A stretch of DNA of 64,000 nucleotides from Thiobacillus denitrificans. GTDB taxonomy: Bacteria; Pseudomonadota; Gammaproteobacteria; Burkholderiales; Thiobacillaceae. The notes beneath the pieces are model-generated. The model saw nothing but the letters and a program-made list of their open reading frames with translations, did not search any database and was not told the DNA's origin. A program made the translations under genes and the position numbers. The stretch covers positions 62,001-126,000 of the forward strand of contig DDRS01000031.1 of assembly GCA_002343685.1 (NCBI GenBank), in the 5' to 3' direction. Positions within the stretch are counted from its first letter, which is position 1. Each line of letters opens with the position of its first letter. Shown in pieces: positions 7,332-16,111 of the stretch.

Positions 7332-8517
7332 GACACTTTTCTCCCTGCCCCGCACCGTCTGGCTGCTGGGCCTCGTCAGCCTGTTCAACGACAGCACCAG
7401 CGAGCTGGTCTATCCGCTGGTGCCGCTGTTTCTGGCCTCGGTGCTGATGGCCGGCCCCAAGGCGCTCGGCCTGATTGAGGGCATCGCCGAGGCCACGGCC
7501 AGCCTGCTGAAGCTCTTCTCCGGCGTGGTCATGGATCGCCGCGGTCATGCCAAGGGCTGGGTGCTCGCGGGGTATGGACTCGCCGCGCTGTCGCGCCCGC
7601 TGTTCTATGTGGCCGGTAGCTGGCCGATGGTTCTCGTCCTGCGCTTTGCCGACCGGGTCGGCAAGGGCCTGCGCACTTCGCCGCGCGACGCCCTGCTGGC
7701 CAATTCGGTAGGCGACGACCGGCGGGGCATGGCCTTCGGCGTGCACCGCGCGATGGACAACGCAGGGGCGGTAATCGGCCCGCTGCTGGCGGCCTGGCTG
7801 CTGGCGCGAGGCATGGCGCTGCGCGAGGTGTTCCTCTGGGCCATCGTGCCGGGAATCGTGACCGTCGCGCTGGCGCTCGCCATCAAGGAGCCGCCTGCCG
7901 CAACGCACGTCACGCGCAAACCGTTCTCCTGGAAACTGGCCGGCTTTCCTCCCCCCTTCAGGCGTTATCTCCTGATGCTGGCCCTGTTCACCCTGGGCAA
8001 CTCGTCCAACATGTTCCTGCTGCTGCGGGCCAAGGAACTGGGGCTGCCCGATTACCAGGTGCCGCTGCTGTGGGCGCTGACCTCCGCCGTGGCGATGATT
8101 TTCTCCACGCCGCTGTCGGCCCTGTCCGACCGGCTGGGGCGGACAAGGCTGATCCTGGCCGGGTGGGCGGTGTATGGCCTGTTCTACCTGGGTTTGGGCC
8201 TGAATGGTTTCCACACTCTGCTGTTGTGGCCGCTGTTCGCCTTCTACGGCCTGTTCCTCGCCGCGACAGAAGGCGCCGAAAAGGCCCTGGTGGCCGACCT
8301 CGCGCCGCAAGACCGGCTCGGCACCGCCTACGGCTGGTTCAACCTGACGGCCGGGGTCATGCTTTTGCCGGCCTCGCTGATTTTTGGGCTGATTTACCAG
8401 CAGGCCGGCGCACTGGCGGCCTTCGCCTTTTCTGCCACTTGCGCACTGATGGCGGCGTTATTGCTGCCGCTGTGGGCGTTACGCGGTGTTCGACCTCTTT
8501 CATCGACTCAGGAGTAA
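7324..8517 (+). CDS. MFS transporter
   Basis: 397-residue major facilitator with about 12 membrane segments. It has the motif-A-like ADRVGKGLRTSPRDALLA loop and SDRLGRTRLILAG in the second half. The start is GTG at 7324, overlapping the uspA end by 8 bp. The subfamily resembles uncharacterised bacterial MFS exporters sometimes grouped with tetracycline or arabinose-type exporters; the substrate cannot be told. Its place between uspA and enolase suggests co-regulation by fluoride. Confidence 0.88.
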   Translation: MLRTLFSLPRTVWLLGLVSLFNDSTSELVYPLVPLFLASVLMAGPKALGLIEGIAEATASLLKLFSGVVMDRRGHAKGWVLAGYGLAALSRPLFYVAGSWPMVLVLRFADRVGKGLRTSPRDALLANSVGDDRRGMAFGVHRAMDNAGAVIGPLLAAWLLARGMALREVFLWAIVPGIVTVALALAIKEPPAATHVTRKPFSWKLAGFPPPFRRYLLMLALFTLGNSSNMFLLLRAKELGLPDYQVPLLWALTSAVAMIFSTPLSALSDRLGRTRLILAGWAVYGLFYLGLGLNGFHTLLLWPLFAFYGLFLAATEGAEKALVADLAPQDRLGTAYGWFNLTAGVMLLPASLIFGLIYQQAGALAAFAFSATCALMAALLLPLWALRGVRPLSSTQE

Positions 8518-8520
8518 GCC

Positions 8521-9804
8521 ATGAGCGCACATATCCAGACCCTGCATGCCCGTGAAATCCTCGACTCGCGCGGCAATCCCACGGTGGAGGTCGAAGTCAC
8601 ATTGGAAGGCGGCGCTTTCGGCCGCGCCGCCGTGCCCTCCGGCGCGTCCACCGGCATTCACGAGGCGCTGGAACTGCGCGACGGCGACACAGCCCGCTAT
8701 GGCGGAAAGGGCGTCAGGAAGGCGGTCGGCCATGTCAACGGCGAGATCGCGGCCGCCTTGGCCGGCATGGACGCCCTCGACCAGGGCGCGGTGGACAGGG
8801 CCATGCTGGCGCTCGACGGCACGCCGCACAAGGAAAAGCTCGGCGCCAACGCCATCCTCGGCGTCAGTCTGGCGGTGGCGCGTGCCGGCGCGTCGGCCTG
8901 CAATCTGCCGCTCTTCCGCTACCTCGGCGGCGCGGCCGCCTGCCGCCTCCCGGTGCCCATGTTCAACATCCTCAACGGCGGCGTGCATGCCAACTGGCAG
9001 GGGGCCGACTTGCAGGAATTCATGATCGCCCCGCTCGGCGCGCCCAGCTTCGCCGAGGCCCTGCGCTGGGGCGCCGAGGTCTACCACGCTCTGAAGAAGG
9101 TGCTGAAGGATGCCGGCCATTCGGTTGGCGTGGGCGACGAAGGGGGCTTTGCACCGGCCTTGAAGCGCAACGTCGAAGCGCTGGAATTGATCGTCCAGGC
9201 CATCGCAGTCGCCGGCTACCGGCCGGGCGAGGACGTGGCCATCGCCATCGACCCTGCTTCCAGCAGCTTCTTTGAGGACGGCCAATATCACCTGCGCAGC
9301 GAAGGCCGTAAGGTCGATGCCGCCGGGATGGTGGCCATGTATGCAGACTGGGTGGCGCGCTTCCCCATCGTCGTGCTTGAAGATGGTTTGGCCGAGGACG
9401 ACTGGGCGGGCTGGAAGCTGCTCAACGCGGAATTGGGCGACAAGATCGAGTTGGTCGGCGACGACCTGTTCGTCACCAACGTGGCGCGCATCCAGCGCGG
9501 CATCGACGAGCATGTCGCCAACGCGGTGCTGATCAAGCTGAACCAGATCGGTTCGCTGACCGAAACCGTGGCGGCGGTGAATCTTGCCTATGGCGCCAAC
9601 TGGGGCGCGATGGTGTCTCACCGCAGCGGTGAGACGGTGGACAGCTTCATCGCCGACCTCACCGTGGCCCTCGGCACCGGCCACCTCAAGACCGGCGCGC
9701 CATGCCGCGGTGAGCGGGTGGAAAAGTACAACCAGTTGATGCGCATCGAAGAATACTTGGGCGAATCGGCCGCATTTGCAGGTCCAAAAGCCTTTGTTCG
9801 ATGA
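8521..9804 (+). CDS. eno: enolase (phosphopyruvate hydratase)
   Basis: 427-residue enolase, converting 2-phosphoglycerate to phosphoenolpyruvate in glycolysis. Signatures are AREILDSRGNPTVEVEV, SGASTG, GVGDEGGFAPAL, ELVGDDLFVTN, LIKLNQIGSLTET and MVSHRSGETVD, covering the Mg2+ ligands and catalytic Lys/Glu. Length is normal. GGAGTAAGCC precedes the ATG. Enolase is the classic fluoride-inhibited enzyme, and an extra enolase gene under a fluoride riboswitch is an established arrangement; it may be a second, fluoride-induced copy. Confidence 0.98.
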   Translation: MSAHIQTLHAREILDSRGNPTVEVEVTLEGGAFGRAAVPSGASTGIHEALELRDGDTARYGGKGVRKAVGHVNGEIAAALAGMDALDQGAVDRAMLALDGTPHKEKLGANAILGVSLAVARAGASACNLPLFRYLGGAAACRLPVPMFNILNGGVHANWQGADLQEFMIAPLGAPSFAEALRWGAEVYHALKKVLKDAGHSVGVGDEGGFAPALKRNVEALELIVQAIAVAGYRPGEDVAIAIDPASSSFFEDGQYHLRSEGRKVDAAGMVAMYADWVARFPIVVLEDGLAEDDWAGWKLLNAELGDKIELVGDDLFVTNVARIQRGIDEHVANAVLIKLNQIGSLTETVAAVNLAYGANWGAMVSHRSGETVDSFIADLTVALGTGHLKTGAPCRGERVEKYNQLMRIEEYLGESAAFAGPKAFVR

Positions 9805-9811
9805 TTAACTC

Positions 9812-9958
9812 ATGACCGACTCCCCTTTTCCAAACGGCCACCTGACTGTGTTTGTCGGCATCGGGCTGTCCTTGCTGTTCATTGGTGCGTTCAGACTGAC
9901 CTTGGCCGTTTCAACAGCAGGTTTTGCCGTTGCTTGGGTAGGGGTGCTCATAGGGTGA
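9812..9958 (+). CDS. small hydrophobic protein at the end of the fluoride operon
   Basis: 48-residue frame starting 7 bp after eno. It has a short polar N-terminus (MTDSPFPNGH) followed by two hydrophobic stretches (TVFVGIGLSLLFIGAF and STAGFAVAWVGVLIG). It may be a small membrane protein of the operon or the remains of a longer one. There is no clear ribosome binding site and no family I recognise. Confidence 0.35.
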   Translation: MTDSPFPNGHLTVFVGIGLSLLFIGAFRLTLAVSTAGFAVAWVGVLIG

Positions 9959-10120
9959 TTCGTACCGCGTGTTTTTCGCGCGGCCGATTGCCTCCACGAG
10001 GATAGACGCGTGATTTCACGCCAGGAGGCGAACGGCCGGTGTGACTGACTGACATCCGACCGCTCGGGAGCCGTGAGCAGACACACTTGCCTGGATGGAC
10101 GTAAGACCGCTTTGGCCTAC

Positions 10121-11122
10121 TTATTCAGCGAAGCCCCCAATGCCTCCCGGCACGGTGGAGGCGCCGAACCGCCCCAGCCCCATTTCCACCAGCCCTTCGG
10201 GACGGCGCACCAGAAACAGTGCTTCCAGCCCCATGCGCTGTGCCAGGCCCAAGCCTTCTCCAGGGCCGGCCACCAGCAGTGCGGTGGCCCAGGCGTCCGC
10301 GTGCATGCAGGTGTGCGCCAGCACGGTGACCGATGCGACGGCATTGTTCACGGGCGCAGCGCGGCGCGCGTCCATGGTGTGTGCGAGGCGCGCATCCCCC
10401 ACCTGTAGATAGCGCCGGTAGTCGCCTGATGTGGCCACGGCCAGGTCCTGCAGTTCGATCACGCCGTGCACCGCGCGAAGCCCAGTCTCGGGCTGCTCCA
10501 GCGCCACGGCCCAGGGCGCGCCGTTGGCCTGGGCGCCCACTGCGCGCAGCTCACCATCAAGCGCCACCAGCGCATGCTGCACCCTGTGCTGCTGCAGCAC
10601 GGCGGCCATGCAGTCTACTGCGTAGCCCTTGGCAATGCCGCACAGGTCGAGCTGCAAGGGGGCGCGCTTGCGGGCGCGGCCTGCGGGCCGGTCGAGTTCC
10701 AGGCACGCGTGCGTAGGGCGCGGCGCGAGCTGGCGTGCGCTGCGGATCGCCTCAGCGTCGGGCGCATCGCGCACCGCGCCAAAGCCCCAGGCATCGACCA
10801 GCGCGCCGACGCCCGGATCAAACGCGCCGGCACTGAGGCGGTGGATATCGAGCGCGCAGGCCAGCACCTCCAGCATCTCGGCGGGCAGTTCGACCCAGGC
10901 GTCCACGGGCGCACGGTTCAGGCGCAGGAGGTCGCTATCAGGCTTCCAGGGAGACATCTGCTCGTCAACCTGCTGCACTGCGGCGGCGAGGTCCCGGTGC
11001 AGGGCCGCCAAGTCCAGGCTGGCGTTGGCGTCCAAACTGGCCGACCAGCGCGTTCCCATGGTCGGGCCGTGCAGGGTGGTCCGCTTGCAGAGCACAGCAG
11101 GTTCAGAAGACGTCTTCGGCAT
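10121..11122 (-). CDS. apbE: FAD:protein FMN transferase (ApbE family)
   Basis: 333-residue ApbE-type flavin transferase, which links FMN to Thr/Ser of target proteins using FAD and Mg2+. Visible marks are GPTMGTRWSASL, DLCGIAKGYAVD (the family DLGGIAKG loop), VATSGDYRRYL, HTMDAR and HTCMHADAWATALLVAG near the metal-binding end. No signal peptide or lipobox is visible, unlike many ApbE proteins, so it may act in the cytosol or start elsewhere. It overlaps the upstream reductase gene by 20 bp, which suggests it flavinylates that reductase or a partner. Confidence 0.93.
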   Translation of the reverse strand: MPKTSSEPAVLCKRTTLHGPTMGTRWSASLDANASLDLAALHRDLAAAVQQVDEQMSPWKPDSDLLRLNRAPVDAWVELPAEMLEVLACALDIHRLSAGAFDPGVGALVDAWGFGAVRDAPDAEAIRSARQLAPRPTHACLELDRPAGRARKRAPLQLDLCGIAKGYAVDCMAAVLQQHRVQHALVALDGELRAVGAQANGAPWAVALEQPETGLRAVHGVIELQDLAVATSGDYRRYLQVGDARLAHTMDARRAAPVNNAVASVTVLAHTCMHADAWATALLVAGPGEGLGLAQRMGLEALFLVRRPEGLVEMGLGRFGASTVPGGIGGFAE

Positions 11123-13310
11123 AGCGTTCCTTCGCTTTGAGCTGCGATATGCTCAACTGTAGCGGCGCCAGCACGGCGTCCAACGTCTCGGCCACGTCGC
11201 GCGCCATGGCGCGGCTGCCGCAGACACGCACGATGGCGCCCTGGGCCACTAAGTCGCGCAGGCGCTCGGCGTCGCGGCGCAGGGCGTCCTGCACATAGCC
11301 GCCCCCCTCCGGTATGCGCGAGAACACCGTCCGCACACTGGCCAGGCGTCCTTCGCCGAGCCAGTGCTGGATCTCGGGGCCGAAGTAAAAATCCCGCGCA
11401 GGATCGCGCCCACCAAAGTACAGGTGCATGGGGGTGTGCCGGTCGTTGCGGCGGATGAAGCCTGCCAAGGGCGCCACCCCCGTGCCCGCCCCGATCAGCA
11501 GCACGGGCCGCCGCGTGCGCGGCAGCGCAAAGCCGGGGTTGGATCGGATGAACGCGGCGATATGGTCGCCCGGCTGCAGGCCCAGCAGGTGCGTAGAGCA
11601 CAGGCCGCCGGGCATCTGGCGCACGCAGATTTCCAGAAACCCGTCTTCCCAGCCCGACGCCAGCGAGTAGTAGCGTGGCACGGCCGAGCCTGGCGGCACG
11701 ATGCCCACGAGGTCGCCTGCTGCAAAGTGCGCCAGATCGTGCCCGTGCAGGTGTTTCCCACCGCTCTGCGCGGGCCACGCAAAGCGCAGGATCGCCGTGG
11801 GCTGGTCGACGAGCCCCGGGTAATCCTGGCGCGTCACGAGCGTGAGCGTCGTGGTGGGCGGCATGCGCGGCACATGCTCCAGCACCAGGGGTTCGCCGAG
11901 CGCCTGCGCCAGAGCCTGGCCCCAGCGCGCGAACTGCTGGCTTGATTGCTGGTGGATGCACTCCAGCGGCAGCAGCGCGGGCCAGCCCTGTGCCCGCAGC
12001 GTTTTCTCCAGCGCCTCGGCAAAGGCGCAGAAGGCCGGGTATTGCCGGTCGCCAAAGCCCAGCACCGTCACCGGCACGGCGCTGGCGCCGAGCTTTGCCA
12101 TGCGCTCCAGGGCATGGCTGGCGTGGGCCGGAGCCTGGCCCTCGCCATAGGTTGCGGCGAGCACAAACACCTGCCGAGTGGCGGCCGTGGTCTGGAAAAG
12201 CTCCAGTGCGCCGGTGTACACGCGGTGACCGTTGTGGCCCAGCGCATTGTGCAACGTCTGGGCAAAGCCCCACGTGCTACCGCCTTCGCTGGCAACGAAG
12301 ATGAGCACGTCGGCCTGTGCCAGGGGGTTGTTGCCCGTGATGTGCGGCGCCTGGCGGCGTGCCTGCCACCAGATGAAGACGCCCGACAGCCAGAACAACA
12401 GCACGCTGGCGCCCACGAGCGCGAGCACCACGGCCCAGGGCCAAGCCCCTTCACCCGTGTGCAGCACCAGAGCCCAGTCGTAGACGCGCTGCGCCAGGGT
12501 GACGTCCTGCCAGGCCAGCGTCCTCCCTGAGTAGCGGTCGATCCAGCCTTCGCCCTGACTGGTGGCCACCTTCCAGGTGTCTTCCGGATCGGCAGCGTCC
12601 GGGAAATTCAGCTTGCGCAAATCCCGCACGGAGAGGTTTTGCAGCATGGAAAGCTGCCCCACGGGCAGGGCCGTCTGGCCGGTGGCCACGGAGACCACAT
12701 CTGGCTCGGTCCCGGCGTCCAGCGCCACCAGTCCCAGGGTCGAGGCGCTCATGGTCAGCGCCGTGAGCGACGTCAGGCACAGCACCGCCAGCACCACCCG
12801 GCCCGTGACCACGTGGATGCGCTGCGCCAGCGAGCCACGCACCCGTGCCGCCAGCCGCCGCCAGCCGCCCATGCGGCGCAGCAGCAGTACGAGGGCCGAG
12901 ACGCACAACACCCCTAGGGCCAGCGCAATGCCCGCCGCACCCCAACGCCCGGCGTCGCCCAGGAGCAGCGAGCGGTGCAGATTCTTCACCCAGCGCGGCA
13001 GCGCCGAAGGCTGCCAAGCGCCCAGCACCCGACCATCGGCTGGGTCCACGTAGGACGCCCGCGCCTGGTCGCCGTCAAAGCTGAACACCGCGATCGCACC
13101 CGAGGGCAGGTGTCGAATTTCCTCCGCGCCCGGGACGGTGCGTGTCACGCGCTCCACCAGCGTGGCCACCGACAGGTCGTCCGGCGCGGCGGGTGCCTGC
13201 CACGCCTGCTGCACCGGATCGAACGCCAAGATGGCGCCGGTAATGCCCAGCACCACGGCCAGGGTGCCTATCGTCAGGCCCAGCCAGCGGTGGATTGACT
13301 TCCAGTCCAT
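11103..13310 (-). CDS. PepSY-TM / flavodoxin / FAD-NADPH reductase fusion
   Basis: 735-residue membrane flavoprotein. The N-terminal 330 residues are a PepSY-associated TM module (SIHRWLGLTIGTLAVVLG, HRSLLLGD and more helices). A flavodoxin domain follows (DVLIFVASEGGSTWGFAQ; ATYGEGQAP), then an FAD domain (RYYSLASGWEDG; PGGLCSTHL) and an NADPH domain (LLIGAGTGVAPLAG; YFGGRDPARDFYFG), ending in YAEDVF as in cytochrome P450 reductase/CysJ relatives. It probably carries electrons from NADPH across or into the inner membrane, perhaps for ferric-siderophore reduction as in other PepSY reductases. It is the third gene of a minus-strand operon with DUF2271 and PepSY genes. Confidence 0.92.
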   Translation of the reverse strand: MDWKSIHRWLGLTIGTLAVVLGITGAILAFDPVQQAWQAPAAPDDLSVATLVERVTRTVPGAEEIRHLPSGAIAVFSFDGDQARASYVDPADGRVLGAWQPSALPRWVKNLHRSLLLGDAGRWGAAGIALALGVLCVSALVLLLRRMGGWRRLAARVRGSLAQRIHVVTGRVVLAVLCLTSLTALTMSASTLGLVALDAGTEPDVVSVATGQTALPVGQLSMLQNLSVRDLRKLNFPDAADPEDTWKVATSQGEGWIDRYSGRTLAWQDVTLAQRVYDWALVLHTGEGAWPWAVVLALVGASVLLFWLSGVFIWWQARRQAPHITGNNPLAQADVLIFVASEGGSTWGFAQTLHNALGHNGHRVYTGALELFQTTAATRQVFVLAATYGEGQAPAHASHALERMAKLGASAVPVTVLGFGDRQYPAFCAFAEALEKTLRAQGWPALLPLECIHQQSSQQFARWGQALAQALGEPLVLEHVPRMPPTTTLTLVTRQDYPGLVDQPTAILRFAWPAQSGGKHLHGHDLAHFAAGDLVGIVPPGSAVPRYYSLASGWEDGFLEICVRQMPGGLCSTHLLGLQPGDHIAAFIRSNPGFALPRTRRPVLLIGAGTGVAPLAGFIRRNDRHTPMHLYFGGRDPARDFYFGPEIQHWLGEGRLASVRTVFSRIPEGGGYVQDALRRDAERLRDLVAQGAIVRVCGSRAMARDVAETLDAVLAPLQLSISQLKAKERYAEDVF

Positions 13311-13321
13311 GCGCGCGTCCT

Positions 13322-13798
13322 TTACCGCAGTTGGAAGGTCAGCGTCTGGATGTACTGCTTGCCGGCCTGCGGCTTGCCGGCGTTGCCGGTGGACAGCGGC
13401 ACACGCACTTCCGACGGGCTGTCGCGCATGTCTTCCACGGCCGCGTCGATGCGGATTTCGTAGCCTGCGTCAATCAGTGCATCGGCCAGGTCGGCCGTGA
13501 CCTTGAGCGTGCGCCCCGCGCCCACACTGGCGCCGGTCACGCCATTCAAACGCTTGGCGTCACCGGCGGACAGCCGATTCCAATTCGACAGGTGTTTGTA
13601 GTACTTGGCCTTGCCGCCGGCCACCCACAGCGTGCGCACATAGGCGCCCTTGGCGTCGGTCAGGTACGCGGCCAGGTAGGCGCCGTCACCGCCGTAGTTC
13701 TTGAGCTGGGCGGTCAGCGTGAGCTGGCGGCTGTGCGCCAGGGCGGGAATGGCCAGCGCGCAGGCGGCGGCCAACGTGGTCAAGAGAGGTTTGGACAT
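13322..13798 (-). CDS. DUF2271 domain-containing exported protein
   Basis: 158-residue periplasmic protein with a cleavable signal (MSKPLLTTLAAACALAIPALAHS) followed by a DUF2271 domain (LTAQLKNYGGDGAYLAAYLT; YVRTLWVAGG; LNRLSAGD-like region; a C-terminal beta-rich part ending YIQTLTFQLR). The ATG at 13798 is chosen because TTGGAGAAT lies before it; a longer frame upstream has no signal. DUF2271 proteins are regularly encoded next to PepSY reductases and ApbE, as here. It probably works with them in periplasmic redox or iron handling. Confidence 0.9.
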   Translation of the reverse strand: MSKPLLTTLAAACALAIPALAHSRQLTLTAQLKNYGGDGAYLAAYLTDAKGAYVRTLWVAGGKAKYYKHLSNWNRLSAGDAKRLNGVTGASVGAGRTLKVTADLADALIDAGYEIRIDAAVEDMRDSPSEVRVPLSTGNAGKPQAGKQYIQTLTFQLR

Positions 13799-13820
13799 GA
13801 GGATTCTCCAATTGTGGGGG

Positions 13821-14237
13821 TTACTCGGTCTGGCCACGCGGTGCGGTGCCAGGGGTGAATGGGGGCGATGGTGCGGCGGCGCCGTCTGGTTGCGGCGCGG
13901 CGTGCTCACGGTCGCGCTCTCGGGAACGCTGGCGGTTCCCTTGCTTCATCTTCAATACCTTCAGGGTTTCCGGATCGATTTTGGCCTTGAAGATGCGGCC
14001 CTGGGCGTCCGTGCCGCGAATTTCGTAGCAGCCGTCGTCGATCTTCAGCCGCTGGATCTTCCAGCCCTGTTGGGCTGCCATCTGCCGCACGGCCTCGCGC
14101 GACTGCCAGCGATCCACCGGCGCATCGCAATCGTCATCGGCCAATGCGGGCAAGGCGGCCAGGCCAAGTGACAGGGCCAGCAAGCCACGGCGCAGGGAGG
14201 ATTGCATGACAAACGATTTGCGGTGCTGGTGTTTCAT
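13821..14237 (-). CDS. PepSY domain-containing exported protein
   Basis: 138-residue protein with a signal peptide (RRGLLALSLGLAALPALA) and one PepSY domain (REAVRQMAAQQGWKIQRLKI; YEIRGTDAQGRIFKAKIDPE). The tail is Pro/Gly-rich and probably disordered. AAAAGGAA precedes the ATG at 14237; an ATG 30 bases downstream is a second option. It is the first gene of the minus-strand apbE operon. PepSY domains are thought to bind or modulate partner proteins in the envelope. Confidence 0.88.
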   Translation of the reverse strand: MKHQHRKSFVMQSSLRRGLLALSLGLAALPALADDDCDAPVDRWQSREAVRQMAAQQGWKIQRLKIDDGCYEIRGTDAQGRIFKAKIDPETLKVLKMKQGNRQRSRERDREHAAPQPDGAAAPSPPFTPGTAPRGQTE

Positions 14238-14399
14238 GGAAAATTCCTTTTCAGTACGTTAGCGCTTCTGTCGGCTTACGGGCACCACGTCGAACTCACG
14301 CAATCGGCCAGGAACGGCCGGTCGGGTCCGCCCTACCTCCCTTAGCGGTCAACGTTTGACAGCGCGCCCCGGCTTGCCGGAGCATGTCCTCTCGATGGG
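14238..14399 (-). promoter_or_regulatory. upstream region of the PepSY-apbE operon
   Basis: 162-bp gap between two minus-strand genes that should hold the promoter of the downstream PepSY/DUF2271/reductase/apbE operon. I see no confident -35/-10 pair or operator. Confidence 0.3.
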
Positions 14400-14684
14400 T
14401 TAGGCTGCGCCGGTTGCCTTGAACACGAGCGTGAGACCATTCCCGTGACTGTAGAAATAGTCTCCTTTAGGGCTGATAACGACTGCTCTTCCTTTGCGTG
14501 CATCGACAAAGTAGCGCCAGCCATAGCCCGGCTGCCCGATCGTTGTGTCAATAGAGACGGCTTGCATGCCTGAGTCGATCCGATGCCTGTCTCCTGCCTC
14601 CTTGCGAGGATCGTCTGCATGCGAAGGCATGCCCATCATGGTTGCTGCGACGCTCAGCACCCCGGCAATACTGCTTGGCCTCAT
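14400..14684 (-). CDS. small exported hypothetical protein
   Basis: 94-residue protein with a likely signal peptide (MRPSSIAGVLSVAATMMGMPSHADD) and a compact mature part containing GYGWRYFVDARKGRAVVISP and a YFYSHGNGL stretch. There is one gene per transcript as far as can be seen. No known family. GGAAGAATC lies before the ATG. Confidence 0.6.
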   Translation of the reverse strand: MRPSSIAGVLSVAATMMGMPSHADDPRKEAGDRHRIDSGMQAVSIDTTIGQPGYGWRYFVDARKGRAVVISPKGDYFYSHGNGLTLVFKATGAA

Positions 14685-15305
14685 GATTCTTCCTTTCGAT
14701 CGAGTCCAGTCGACGCTGACTGTCCATGTACTCTGAACTTCGAAACTTAAGACAGCCTGAACGCACGTCTGTGTCCCATGGGGCGATGTAGTTCTTCCAG
14801 AAGCCGTAGGTCAAGCGGCAATCCCCCATTTTTAGCAGTCGCGAGAAATGGAGTTAAGTGGCGCGGATTCTCAGATGGCCGGTTGCTTTGGGTCGAAAGT
14901 ACGCGTTCGCCGTATTGGAAAGCCGCCGTTCGGTGTGCATTTCTGACCTGTGACTGCTCAAGACCTGCGGACGAAGCTTGATCAGAACCTGCTGGCCGCT
15001 TCGGCCGATGACCCGGCAGCCGCCTCGAATATTTGAATGGCCGCTTGGCCCCAGACAACCGCCCGCCAAGGCCCATGAGGTTGGGCGGCAGAAACGGGTC
15101 GGATTGCCCCTCGACGTTGTCGAAGGCAGCCATTTAGCCCGAACTTCGTGCCAGAGTCGGCAAGCTGCTCCACACCGACCGCTCATTGCCCCCAGTGTCA
15201 GCGGCGGCTGCAAAGGCCGAGGAGTCAGCGGCCAATTGCGATAGCCGTCGATCAGCGCGGGTGAGTGAGGCCGATCCCTGTACCATTTACCTTTACCAGT
15301 ACGCT
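14685..15305. other. 620-bp spacer without a supported gene
   Basis: Several open frames cross this region on both strands, but none has a ribosome binding site, a recognisable domain or consistent composition. The sequence resembles degenerate intergenic repeat material rather than coding DNA. No tRNA or terminator is seen. Confidence 0.4.
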
Positions 15306-15761
15306 ATGAGGTCCCCCCAATTGTCAAACATCGCATCCGTGCTCAAGGAAGAAATCGCCAGACTCGTCCGCAGGCAGGTTCGCAGCGAAACCGAAACCCT
15401 CAAGAAGGCATCGAGCCGCTATCGCTCCGATATTGCCGCTTTAAAGCGGCGCATCGAGACCCTGGAAAAGCAGATATCGCGCCTCGAAAAAAGGGTGCCG
15501 AACAATGTCGCGCCTTACGCCGACATGGAATCCGAAACGAAACTGAGGTTCAAACCGCAGGGTGTGCGTGCGCAGCGGACGCGGCTCGAACTGTCGGCGC
15601 GGGAGATGGGCGCGCTGGTGGGCGTCTCCGCCCAAACCATCTACAACTGGGAAGCCGGCACGTCGCGCCCGAAGGCCGAGCAGCTCGCAGTCTTCGCGGC
15701 CGTCCGGAAGATGGGCAAGCGCGAGGTCAAGGAACGGCTTGACCAGATGCAAGCGGATTGA
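15306..15761 (+). CDS. coiled-coil plus helix-turn-helix transcriptional regulator
   Basis: 151-residue protein. Residues 1-75 form a charged coiled coil (VLKEEIARLVRRQVRSETE, then LKRRIETLEKQISRLEKRV). Residues 85-150 form an XRE/Cro-type HTH (RTRLELSAREMGALVGVS followed by QTIYNWEAGTSRPKAEQL). The ATG at 15306 is used because the longer upstream frame has an unlikely composition. The coiled coil suggests oligomerisation. This architecture is common in Proteobacteria but I know of no assigned role. It stands alone ahead of the cassette array. Confidence 0.8.
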   Translation: MRSPQLSNIASVLKEEIARLVRRQVRSETETLKKASSRYRSDIAALKRRIETLEKQISRLEKRVPNNVAPYADMESETKLRFKPQGVRAQRTRLELSAREMGALVGVSAQTIYNWEAGTSRPKAEQLAVFAAVRKMGKREVKERLDQMQAD

Positions 15762-16111
15762 TGGACAGCACACGCCGGACCGATGGCTCCGCCGCGTACG
15801 ATCCAGGAACTCATCAAGTACGAGAATAGTGTCGCGGAAGGGTTCAGGGCCCATGACTGCTCCACGCTGATTAGCCGAGGATGCGGTGCGGTCGACAATC
15901 CCGACATGACAGGCAGATCGTCGGCCATACGCGCCAGTGAAGAGATGCCAGCGCAATGACCGGTTTGACAGGGACTGCTGACCTGTGGGCCTCAGCCTAC
16001 AACCAAAGTTGTATATGAATTTCCGGGCGACCCAACCAAAATGCCCTTTGCGATGCTTCGGTCCTCAAGCACGCCTAACCGTGTATCAACGAACATCAGA
16101 AAAACGCGATC
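15762..16111 (+). other. spacer ahead of the cassette array
   Basis: 350 bp with no supported gene. It contains a small perfect hairpin TACAAC-CAAA-GTTGTA around 16000 and, at about 16074, GCCTAAC, which fits the R'' core (RYYYAAC) of an attC site but has no matching right half. It could hold a decayed recombination site or the promoter for the following genes. Confidence 0.3.

Noticed and set aside
8500..9684. Open frame of 394 codons on the minus strand
   Set aside because: It lies opposite enolase; the length results from GC-rich codon bias.
10008..10021. Palindrome GCGTGATTTCACGC as terminator of apbE or eno
   Set aside because: No T-run follows on either strand; it is too short to call.
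14747..15133. Minus-strand frame of 128 codons in the spacer
   Set aside because: It has no ribosome binding site, domain or plausible composition and looks like degenerate repeat DNA.
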